Shown: positions 1 through 6,450 of the stretch, piece after piece | How positions within the stretch are numbered: the stretch's first letter is position 1 | How the letters are laid out: each line of letters begins with the position of its first letter | Assembly: GCA_964537285.1 (NCBI GenBank) | Contig: CAZHZT010000077.1 | Span: forward strand, 1-27,167 | Direction: 5' to 3' | Origin: CAZHZT01 sp964537285 | Lineage (GTDB): Bacteria > Bacteroidota > Bacteroidia > Chitinophagales > Saprospiraceae | Length of the DNA: 27,167 nucleotides | Program-made: the position numbers and the translations under genes | Notes under the pieces: model-generated | The model's input: only the letters and a program-made list of their open reading frames with translations | Told to the model about the DNA's origin: nothing | Database searches by the model: none

Positions 1-168
1 ACAGAAAAAGCCAAAAAGTTGGATAGAAAAAATTTGAACTTCTGAAAAATAAGCCGGATATTGCAGAAACAAGCCCAAGAAAGCCTTTTGGAGAGGAAGA
101 AACCTTTCGATACTTTTCCCATAATATTTGGCTGGTCGGGTTGAGCTTGGGGCGGCTCTGTTCAACTA

Positions 169-263
169 AATTTTATCTGCCACAGGAGTCGCTTCGAGTA
201 GATCATTTGAGTGGAAGCTTGGATGGGGAGGAAAGGCTTTTGATTGGGGAGGCAGATAAAATT
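169..263. repeat. Inverted repeat with 13-bp arms
   Basis: The arms AATTTTATCTGCC (169-181) and GGCAGATAAAATT (251-263) are perfectly complementary and enclose about 69 bp. Nothing else in the window matches this arm, so it is not assigned to a family. Confidence 0.6.
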
Positions 264-359
264 CTTAAATGTTACGCATACGAAGCGTAAAACCATTTGA
301 AAGCTTAACTTTGCGCGATGCAAAGATAAATTAGATTTATATACAGATTACTTATTATC

Positions 360-403
360 TGATGTTACGCACTCAAAGCCAAGGCTCTGGGGGCGTAACA
401 TCA
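360..403. repeat. Palindrome upstream of the lipoprotein gene
   Basis: The arms TGATGTTACGC (360-370) and GCGTAACATCA (393-403) are perfect, and the spacer holds a second small dyad, AGCC-AA-GGCT (377-386). A related GTTACGC motif occurs at about 271. It could be an operator or a cruciform-forming repeat; its function is unknown. Confidence 0.6.
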
Positions 404-553
404 ATTACTTAATACAAGTTGCGATTGATTAAAATGAGGCTAAATCAGCGGTAATTTGTTTCAAAACTTCGCCTGTCGGCTCCGTTTTCACAAATTCCTT
501 CTTATTCACCGTCATTCATCACGCTTGGGTTACTCACTAAAACAGGAAATGTT

Positions 554-1384
554 ATGCAGCAATCAATTTTTTTATTTTCTAAGTTGTCGAAAATTGTATT
601 TGGCCTTTTGATCTCTATCGCTTTAGCGCTTACAGCTTGCCAACAAACATCAAGCTCAACCGGTGGTGGGGGCGAGAGTCAGAAGGCAGAGGAAGGGACT
701 GATGGTGGTGCCGGAGAGAGTCAGGAGGTAGAAGAAGGGACTGACGGTGGTGACGGTGAAGGTGCTACCGATGAATCAGCTTCCGAAAACCAAGGCCAGC
801 TAGCGGATGCCGGAACGCTGACTTGTCAAAGTGCTGATTTTGACCTTCAGCAGTTTCTTTTTAAAACCGCCTCTGATTTTGAAGCTCAGAAACTGGCTTA
901 CGATCGCACCAAGATGCAAGATTGTTCAGGGATGTTTCATCAAATGTTAGGTAAAGTTAAAGGAGCCTGCCCGGATTATGGTTATCCTTCTCCTGATGAA
1001 GCCAGAGATTCCAGAAATCTCGCCGCCTGGTACCACAAGAAAGGAAATCTGGTAATGGTAGAAGATGCCGCTAGCTCAGGGAACCTGATCAAACCTGGCG
1101 TTGCCATGTTCTATGGCCAGAGCGATCAGGCTTACGCTAATATGACGATCGAAATGCTTTCCGCTCAAGACGGAATTGAGCATATTGGCACTGTTGTGGA
1201 GGTGAAAAAAGATGAAAACGGTGAGGTCGTTGAGTATACACTCTTCCACGGCCGTAATCCAAGCAAGCCTGCGGGAATGTCAAAGCATTATAAAGTTGTT
1301 CCTTATGATGAGAGCTTGCCTGCCTATGGCAACCATAAGCAACAATGGGTAGCTGTAGCGAATATATTAATGCCCAAGTCCTAA
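554..1384 (+). CDS. Lipoprotein with NlpC/P60-like cysteine peptidase signature
   Basis: The 276-residue product starts with a lipoprotein signal peptide. A hydrophobic stretch at 14-28 ends in the lipobox L-T-A-C with Cys29, so the mature protein should be membrane-anchored outside the cytoplasm. Residues 36-80 are a Gly/Glu/Asp-rich linker containing a near-exact 14-residue duplication. The rest carries an NlpC/P60-like pattern: D-C-S-G-M at 123-127 (candidate nucleophile Cys124), H-I-G-T-V at 210-214 (candidate His210) and F-H-G-R-N at 231-235 (candidate third residue His232). Family members cleave peptidoglycan stem peptides or related amides, so a cell-wall role is plausible. The assignment rests on these motifs only, and the spacing from Cys to His is longish. 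A bidirectional hairpin follows the gene. Confidence 0.7.
   Translation: MQQSIFLFSKLSKIVFGLLISIALALTACQQTSSSTGGGGESQKAEEGTDGGAGESQEVEEGTDGGDGEGATDESASENQGQLADAGTLTCQSADFDLQQFLFKTASDFEAQKLAYDRTKMQDCSGMFHQMLGKVKGACPDYGYPSPDEARDSRNLAAWYHKKGNLVMVEDAASSGNLIKPGVAMFYGQSDQAYANMTIEMLSAQDGIEHIGTVVEVKKDENGEVVEYTLFHGRNPSKPAGMSKHYKVVPYDESLPAYGNHKQQWVAVANILMPKS
674..757 (+). repeat. 42-bp tandem duplication inside the lipoprotein linker
   Basis: Two adjacent 42-bp units (674-715 and 716-757) begin GAGAGTCAG and end in a Gly-rich stretch. They encode two copies of a GESQ-x-x-EEGTDGG-like segment. The units differ at a few mainly silent or conservative positions, so the duplication is not brand new. Changes in unit number would alter only the length of the spacer between the lipid anchor and the catalytic domain. 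Confidence 0.75.
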
Positions 1385-1424
1385 AGGAAGAAAAGTTAAG
1401 AATGAAGGGTGAAAAAACCGGTCA

Positions 1425-1468
1425 ATTAAAAAAGCAAATTGGTATTTGTATCAATTTGCTTTTTTAAT
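1425..1468. terminator. Bidirectional hairpin terminator between convergent genes
   Basis: Perfect 17-bp arms, ATTAAAAAAGCAAATTG (1425-1441) and its complement (1452-1468), leave a 10-nt loop. The A-run on one side and the T-run on the other suit termination from both directions. The right arm includes the stop codon and last codon of the minus-strand gene. Confidence 0.75.
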
Positions 1469-2486
1469 CTTCTTCTTTCATTTTTTGATCACCAATTTTG
1501 CGGAGCCAATTCCTGGCACTCACGGATTCTCTATATTGTAAAGCGTGTTCAATAGCTGTTTTGGCATCTTCGAAATCTTTTTGATTAAAAAGGTCGATCC
1601 CTACATTAAGGTAATGATTATGAGCTTCTTGCTTAGCCTGATCCAGCAGTTTAGCAGCTTCTTCTGTGTTTTCTGAGGAAGCGGCTTTTTCAAAACTTTT
1701 AATTGCTTGCACCGGATAGCCATCTGCCAGGAATTGTTTCCCTTTGTTAAGCCATCGGTCATAGAGTATTGCAGAGTTTTTCGACTTGGGTAAACTATCA
1801 GATTCGTCATCAATGCCCTTCGGGACAGTTTGCCCTGAATCGACGATTATTTGTTCGAGGCTGTCAATTTCGGCTAAAGCCTGATTGGTACCATTGATAT
1901 GGTTTAGCCAGCGATCAATATCAGGATGTTCCGGGCACTCGGACTTAACGATTGTAAAATAACCTATTGCCTTTTCAGGGTCATCATCAAGGTAGGCTTT
2001 CAAGCCTGCTTTGAAATACTTTTTACATTCATCTTGTTGAGCAATTCCCGCATCGTCTCCATCGAAGTTAAAGATGAAATAAAAAGAGAAGCCCACGATA
2101 CCGATCAACGATAAGAAAATAATAATAAACTGCTGGGCAATATTACCCGACCTTTGCGGTTCATCTTCTTTTTCTTCCGGAGGTAAGGCTACACCCAGCA
2201 CATAACCAGGTTTTTGCGCCCCACGCTCAATATCTCTGGACAAGTCAAGTATCTGATCCACTATTCTTACGCGCTTAGCAGAAGCCTGGGACGGGTCCAG
2301 CATGCCTTGGCGCAGATCAGCTTCAAATTGATTAAAAGCTGAGATGACCGTCAATGTTGCATCTCTGAAATCTACATTGATCTTTTCTGACAGTGCCAGT
2401 AGAGCCTTTAAAGCGTCTTCGAATTTATTGATTGCAATCAACTGGCGGATTTCGTCGGTGGCTTCCTTTCTTTTAATTTGATCCAT
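1464..2486 (-). CDS. EAD11-like domain, membrane helix and TPR-like repeats
   Basis: The 340-residue protein begins with a helical domain (about 5-92) that contains an IRQLIA-x-x-K-x-EDAL segment. After it come FNQFEADLRQGMLD and a run that resembles the conserved N-R-I-x-x-x-ILDL end of effector-associated domain 11. In Bacteroidota and Cyanobacteria, EADs link conflict-system sensors to effectors. The domain is followed by one transmembrane helix (about 117-140) and then a helical region (about 150-335) with TPR-like pairs of the K-A-x-x-x-F type. No enzymatic domain is visible, so it may be an adaptor or scaffold with a cytoplasmic N-terminus. No NTPase or partner gene with an EAD lies next to it. 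I recognise the EAD from memory of the family pattern; the TM helix is clear and the TPRs are moderately clear. Confidence 0.65.
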   Translation of the reverse strand: MDQIKRKEATDEIRQLIAINKFEDALKALLALSEKINVDFRDATLTVISAFNQFEADLRQGMLDPSQASAKRVRIVDQILDLSRDIERGAQKPGYVLGVALPPEEKEDEPQRSGNIAQQFIIIFLSLIGIVGFSFYFIFNFDGDDAGIAQQDECKKYFKAGLKAYLDDDPEKAIGYFTIVKSECPEHPDIDRWLNHINGTNQALAEIDSLEQIIVDSGQTVPKGIDDESDSLPKSKNSAILYDRWLNKGKQFLADGYPVQAIKSFEKAASSENTEEAAKLLDQAKQEAHNHYLNVGIDLFNQKDFEDAKTAIEHALQYRESVSARNWLRKIGDQKMKEED

Positions 2487-2883
2487 TTTTATTGCTTTTA
2501 ATATTATGCACTTTCAAGGGGTAAAAAAACGATTTAATTTCCAAACAAGTAAAAGTATTTATTCAAAAGGATAAATACTAAAAAAAGCTAGAAAATTGCC
2601 TTTTATAATGTAGATGAAAAATTTTTGTGAATGTTGGTTAACTAATTGTGAAATATTTCCTAATGAATTAATGTGTTGCTCCTTCTTTTTGACGGGTAAA
2701 AAGTAGAAGTACTTCTTCACTAAAGGAACGTTCTTATAATTAATAATGTAATTTATTGAAATTGTTACTGTTTTGAAGGAGGTTTTTTCTGGGAAAAGGT
2801 ATTTCAAATAAAGAAGTTCCTATCGAAGAAAACGAATGCCTCTAGGGCAGCTTTGCATAATTTCAAATCCTAACTCTTGTATT
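2487..2883. other. A+T-rich divergent promoter region
   Basis: This 397-bp spacer separates the divergent EAD-like gene and the MFS gene, so both promoters should lie here. It is strongly A+T-rich. No long palindrome or dispersed repeat is obvious, which makes it one of the few plain spacers in the window. I could not assign a convincing TAnnTTTG-type promoter. Confidence 0.5.
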
Positions 2884-4119
2884 ATGAAGAAAAAAAACCT
2901 TATCAGTTGGTACTTCGGTACATTTGCGGGTTTATCCCGCCCTGTATGGCTGCTTTCTTTGGTCATGTTGATTAATCGAAGCGGCACGATGGTCATTCCA
3001 TTTTTAACAGTGTATTTAACGCAAGAGTTGGATTATTCCCTTACCCAGGCTAGTTTCGTAATGGCTAGTTTTGGAGGAGGTTCGGTTTTGGGGTCCTACA
3101 TAGGAGGAAAGTTGACAGATGTATATGGCTATTATCGGATACAATTTTGGAGCCTATTTCTCGGAGGTTTTGTATTCTGGCTCCTGATTTACATGGAAAG
3201 CTTATGGTCATTCTGTGTGACAATTTTTATATTAAGTATGATTGCGGATGCTTTCCGCCCGGCCAGTATGGTTGCAGTTGCGGCTTACAGTAAAGAAGAA
3301 AATCGTACGCGGTCTTATGCGCTTATCCGTTTGGCCATTAATCTCGGCTGGGCGATTGGTCCGGTGGTGGGAGGTATCTTAGCTGTAACGGTTGGCTACA
3401 ATTGGTTATTCTTTCTTGATGGATTAACTTGTATATCTGCGGCGCTGCTTTTCATTGTTGCACTGCCAATGAAAAAAGCAAAGGCAGGTGAAGTTAAGGA
3501 GGAGCCTTCTACGGAACCAGGGTTGCCTGCACACAAGGATTTGAAGTATTTATTATTCTTGTTTTATGTTTTGGTTTCATCCATAGCCTTCATGCAGTTA
3601 TTTTCGACCTATCCGGTCTTTCTCAAGGAAAGTTTCCTTCTGAGCGAAGATCAGATCGGAGCCGTAATGGCTATTAATGCGATAATGATTGTTTTGACGG
3701 AGATGCCCCTGGTGCATGGCCTGGAAAAACGCTACAGGCCTTTACCTATAATCGGGATAGGCATGGCATTCATTGGAATATCTTATGTGGTATTTAATTT
3801 TACCAACTGGATCGGGATAATCATCATTTCGATATTATTCATCACTGTTGGTGAAATGCTAGCCATGCCTTTTACAAATACTTATGCAATTGGCAGGGCT
3901 AAATCTCACAACAGAGGGCAGTACATGGCATTGTTCTCAATGACCTATTCTGTATCTCACATATTCGCTCCGATTGTCGGGATGCAACTTGCTGATCATT
4001 ACGGTTATGGGTTTATGTGGTATGTGGTAGGGGGCCTTTCGTTATTGGCTGTTATGGGCATCTGGCAACTAGAAGTTAGTGAGAAAAAGTCGGTATTTCC
4101 TTCCGTAAAAGTCGGATAA
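2884..4119 (+). CDS. MFS transporter, drug-efflux type
   Basis: The product is about 411 residues with twelve hydrophobic segments, the normal size for a major facilitator. The loop after the second helix reads G-G-K-L-T-D-V-Y-G-Y-Y-R, a version of MFS motif A. The region around R-L-A-I-N-L-G-W-A-I-G-P fits motif C-like sequences of DHA1 proton antiporters. A charged central loop (about 195-215) separates the halves. It should act in the inner membrane as a proton-coupled exporter; the substrate cannot be read from sequence. I chose the ATG at 2884 (M-K-K-K-N-L) over an in-frame ATG 48 bp upstream because the extra 16 residues are poor membrane-protein sequence and the chosen start gives a typical positive N-terminus. 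Confidence 0.85.
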   Translation: MKKKNLISWYFGTFAGLSRPVWLLSLVMLINRSGTMVIPFLTVYLTQELDYSLTQASFVMASFGGGSVLGSYIGGKLTDVYGYYRIQFWSLFLGGFVFWLLIYMESLWSFCVTIFILSMIADAFRPASMVAVAAYSKEENRTRSYALIRLAINLGWAIGPVVGGILAVTVGYNWLFFLDGLTCISAALLFIVALPMKKAKAGEVKEEPSTEPGLPAHKDLKYLLFLFYVLVSSIAFMQLFSTYPVFLKESFLLSEDQIGAVMAINAIMIVLTEMPLVHGLEKRYRPLPIIGIGMAFIGISYVVFNFTNWIGIIIISILFITVGEMLAMPFTNTYAIGRAKSHNRGQYMALFSMTYSVSHIFAPIVGMQLADHYGYGFMWYVVGGLSLLAVMGIWQLEVSEKKSVFPSVKVG

Positions 4120-4129
4120 CCAATAGTCA

Positions 4130-4155
4130 TTGTATAAAAGTATTTGTATCTTTTG
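4130..4155 (+). promoter_or_regulatory. Possible Bacteroidota-type promoter
   Basis: TTG at 4130-4132 is followed by TATCTTTTG at 4147-4155. This is close to the TTG / TAnnTTTG promoter described for Bacteroidota, with one extra T in the -7 box. It lies about 78 bp before the chosen start of the following gene and before the degenerate family A repeat, which would then be in the leader RNA. Confidence 0.4.
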
Positions 4156-4170
4156 CAAAAAAAATAGAAG

Positions 4171-4218
4171 TCTTTCAATGGCAAATTGTGAAACTTTACA
4201 CAATTTCTGTCAAAGAAC
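4171..4218. repeat. Family A palindrome, internally deleted copy (A5)
   Basis: The ends match the two tips of the 109-bp family A repeat: GCAAATTGTG on the left and CACAATTTCTGTCAAAGAAC on the right. The middle is missing. It sits immediately before the 4233 gene. An open frame starting with GTG at 4188 runs through it, but the repeat origin argues against that start. Confidence 0.6.
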
Positions 4219-4232
4219 CCAAAAAGAAAAAT

Positions 4233-4778
4233 ATGGATATCACAATGATGAATCTCAAACGGAAGGTGGCCCTGTACAAGGAAGTCCGGCAAAATACTAA
4301 TAATTACAGAGAAACCTGGCATAGTAGCCTTCGCGATGAGATCAAACAAACCCTTCAGTCTCTGGTAGAAGAAATCGGCCTGGAAGCCCGGGTAGAAGTC
4401 CGGCATGAGGTAGAAAACCTAGAAGCAGTAGTGCTAACACTTGGGGAAACCAAAAGCGGTATGTATCAGCGGGTGAGCGAGGGCATAGAGAGGCACATGA
4501 TCAAGCATAATGGCTCTCTGGTTTATCAACAACTGTTCAATGGAAAGATAATTGTTTTGATACAATATCCCTTCATCGAGAATTACGGGAAACCAAGTCC
4601 ACCAAAAACTATTGCTATCTATCGTCCGGAGGAGATTCATCAGCCCTATTGTGTTCGTCATCTGGAGGAATTCATCCAGGAAATCACAAACTGGGAAGAT
4701 TATGATGATGATGAACCCAACAAACGGATTGGGTTTAAATTGAATTTCGATTCGGATGTAGATGAAGTACCGAAGTAA
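4233..4778 (+). CDS. Uncharacterised acidic-tail protein
   Basis: I do not recognise this protein of about 181 residues. It is soluble, with no signal peptide or membrane segment. A charged helical N-terminus (about 1-60) is followed by a mixed alpha/beta region that contains a Y-R-P-E-E-I-H-Q-P-Y-C-V-R-H-L-E-E segment. It ends in an acidic tail with a D-D-D-D cluster. The ATG at 4233 follows a purine-rich AAAAGAAAAAT stretch and avoids the repeat upstream; ATGs at 4245 and 4248 are alternatives. The gene stands alone, convergent with the amidohydrolase gene. Its stop codon directly abuts a nested palindrome. Confidence 0.65.
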   Translation: MDITMMNLKRKVALYKEVRQNTNNYRETWHSSLRDEIKQTLQSLVEEIGLEARVEVRHEVENLEAVVLTLGETKSGMYQRVSEGIERHMIKHNGSLVYQQLFNGKIIVLIQYPFIENYGKPSPPKTIAIYRPEEIHQPYCVRHLEEFIQEITNWEDYDDDEPNKRIGFKLNFDSDVDEVPK

Positions 4779-5050
4779 ATAAAGAGAAATACGATAATAA
4801 ACATGAGTCATCCCGAATTTTCGGGATGACTCATGTTTGTAAAAATATTTACATGATTCTGTTAATCAAGGCTGTATTCAATTTTTAACGCTTTTTGTCC
4901 CGAACTTGATTCGGGACAAAAAGCTAAATTGAATAAGGCCGGTCCTAAGACATTGATTAGCAGAATCTACTATTAATTATTGTGACAACATGAAGTTCCT
5001 TGAAATTCGGGATGACTCATGTTGTTATTGATTATCGTATTTCTCTTTAT
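4779..5050. repeat. Nested 272-bp palindrome; right arm is the end of a gene
   Basis: The outermost 20 bp (4779-4798) are the exact complement of 5031-5050, which are codons near the end of the minus-strand amidohydrolase gene. Pairing continues inward, with a small insertion, over the CATGAGTCATCCCGAA motif (left 4802-4817; right about 5005-5020). Inside lies a second pair, ATTCTGTTAATCAA near 4857 against TTGATTAGCAGAAT near 4956. Within that is a third, TTTTTGTCCCGAA against TTCGGGACAAAAA around 4900-4922. The element fills the whole spacer between two convergent genes. Confidence 0.75.
4799..4838. terminator. Family B hairpin, likely terminator (B1)
   Basis: Perfect 19-bp arms, AAACATGAGTCATCCCGAA (4799-4817) and the complement (4820-4838), have a 2-nt gap. 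The left flank is A-rich and the right arm ends in TTT. A sister hairpin with the same architecture and one paired change lies at 20795-20834. The position 20 bp after a stop codon supports a terminator role. Confidence 0.7.
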
Positions 5051-6320
5051 ATTTTCTGTAGAGCATCTTCTGTTTATTGTCCAGGTCAATTTTTCGGCCA
5101 TTAATAAAAGCCATTACTATTTTAGATGTTCGCATATCAAGGGCATCGCCTTCGCTGATGATAAAAGTCGCATCTTTATCTGCTTCGAGTGTGCCTACTG
5201 TATCATCTATGCCCAGTATTTTTGCTACGTTGCTGCTGATAGAAGCGACCGCATCTTCATATTCCAGGCCATAGGGAACGGCATGACCAGCTATAAATGG
5301 CAGATTGCGTACTTCCCAAAAGCCTCCCATGTATAGACCAAAGGTAATACCGGCTTCCTGAAGGATCGCCGGTGTTTTATAGGGTTGGTCAATATCCTCA
5401 CCAGAGCGAGCTGGAAGGCTATGTGTTTGCTGAAGTAAAATAAGGGCATTGTGTTCTTTCAGAAAATCGGTGATCATCCAGGCATCTCTTGCTCCTACGA
5501 TTACGGTACGAATGCCGAATTGCTCTCCAAAACGAACCGCTTCCATGATGCTTTTTACGTTTCGGGCATTGATGAATAGGGTCTGGCTGCCATCAAACAA
5601 ACCCTGCATGGCTTCGAAGCGAAGGTTAGCGGTCGCTGGATCGTCCTTTTGGGAATAGGCCTGGGCCTGCTTGAAATAATTTTCAAGCTCTTTGACATCT
5701 TTAGCGTAATTTTTATTGGGCTCATAGGAGCGTTTTCTCCAGGAATAGTTGTACACGGACGGCCAGTTGAGGTGAAGGCCGTTGTCTGCGCTGTAAGCAG
5801 CATCTTCCCAGTTCCAGGCATCCAATTGAACAACACTGGATGTTCCCGATACGCGCCCCCCGGTAGGAGTAGTTTGAGCCAGAAGTACACCGTTGGAACG
5901 CACAGTAGGAGTGACTCTTGAATCTGTGTTGTAGGCAATGAGTGCTCGTACATTCGGGTTGATAGAACCCGTTTCTGAATTGTCGCGGGTAGCTCTCACA
6001 GCGCCAATTTCTCTCAACCCTAATTGCGTGTTAGCGGCAATAAATCCCGGATAAATATGTTTACCAATGGCGTTGATTTCCTGATAATTACTTTTGTCCA
6101 GGCGAGCCATAACCTCAGGGCCACCGATAGCCGTTATTTTACCATTCTCAAATGCAAGAACGCTGTTTTCGATGACATCTCCATTGCCCAGATGTGCCGT
6201 AGCTCCGGTTACTAAAATCGCCTCACTTTGCGGAGGCGCAGGAGATAAATATGCCTGCCCCCATGAAATATAGGAGAGGCAAATAAGTATGATGGAAAAA
6301 ATTATATTTATAGGTTTCAT
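5025..6320 (-). CDS. Exported amidohydrolase-family protein lacking metal ligands
   Basis: The 431-residue protein has a signal peptide (about 1-21, ending S-W-G-Q). The fold pattern is that of imidazolonepropionase-like amidohydrolases: a first beta-sandwich with A-L-V-T-G-A-type strands, then I-Y-P-G-F-I at about 91-96 and a closing segment V-G-T-L-E-A-D-K-D-A-T-F. Active members have H-x-H right after P-G-x-I-D. Here the position reads A-A-N97-T-Q99, and the later His and Asp ligands are also not evident (V-G-A-R-D-A-W, G-L-Y-M-G-G-F). I infer a non-catalytic or altered periplasmic partner of the larger protein encoded 130 bp upstream on the same strand. The last codons form one arm of a large palindrome. 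Confidence 0.85.
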   Translation of the reverse strand: MKPINIIFSIILICLSYISWGQAYLSPAPPQSEAILVTGATAHLGNGDVIENSVLAFENGKITAIGGPEVMARLDKSNYQEINAIGKHIYPGFIAANTQLGLREIGAVRATRDNSETGSINPNVRALIAYNTDSRVTPTVRSNGVLLAQTTPTGGRVSGTSSVVQLDAWNWEDAAYSADNGLHLNWPSVYNYSWRKRSYEPNKNYAKDVKELENYFKQAQAYSQKDDPATANLRFEAMQGLFDGSQTLFINARNVKSIMEAVRFGEQFGIRTVIVGARDAWMITDFLKEHNALILLQQTHSLPARSGEDIDQPYKTPAILQEAGITFGLYMGGFWEVRNLPFIAGHAVPYGLEYEDAVASISSNVAKILGIDDTVGTLEADKDATFIISEGDALDMRTSKIVMAFINGRKIDLDNKQKMLYRKYKEKYDNQ

Positions 6321-6382
6321 CTTGATTGATTTTTAATTTTTAAAATTCTTACTGTGAAATTATAACAATCAACCCCCCAAAA

Positions 6383-6440
6383 TGCCGCGAAGCGGCAACT
6401 ACCCGTTCCCCGTTCCCCGTTGACCGTTTCCCGTTCCCCG
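6383..6440. repeat. GNA-loop hairpin plus short CCCGTTC-type direct repeats
   Basis: TGCCGC-GAA-GCGGCA (6383-6397) is a perfect 6-bp stem with a GAA triloop. It is followed at 6402-6440 by repeats of a roughly 7-bp CCCCGTT unit, partly degenerate. They lie in the 130-bp spacer between the two amidohydrolase genes. The hairpin could weaken read-through from the upstream gene; the tandem units look like slippage. Confidence 0.6.
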
Positions 6441-6450
6441 CATTTATGTA

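Larger units (their letters stand above)
1..553. other. Intergenic region with palindromes, no convincing gene
   Basis: I see no supportable gene here. One frame is open from 27 to 287 (about 86 codons) on the + strand, but it has no ATG and no family I recognise, so it could be a decayed gene end or chance. The region carries two inverted repeats. One has 13-bp arms at 169-181 and 251-263. The other is at 360-403 and contains a small inner dyad. The second lies about 150 bp before the lipoprotein gene and could affect its transcription. Confidence 0.5.

Noticed and set aside
27..287. Open frame at the window start
   Set aside because: No start codon and no recognisable family; retained only as a remark in the first spacer entry.
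2559..2807. 82-codon open frame on the minus strand
   Set aside because: A+T-rich spacer sequence between divergent genes, with Lys/Phe/Tyr bias expected by chance and no ribosome binding site.
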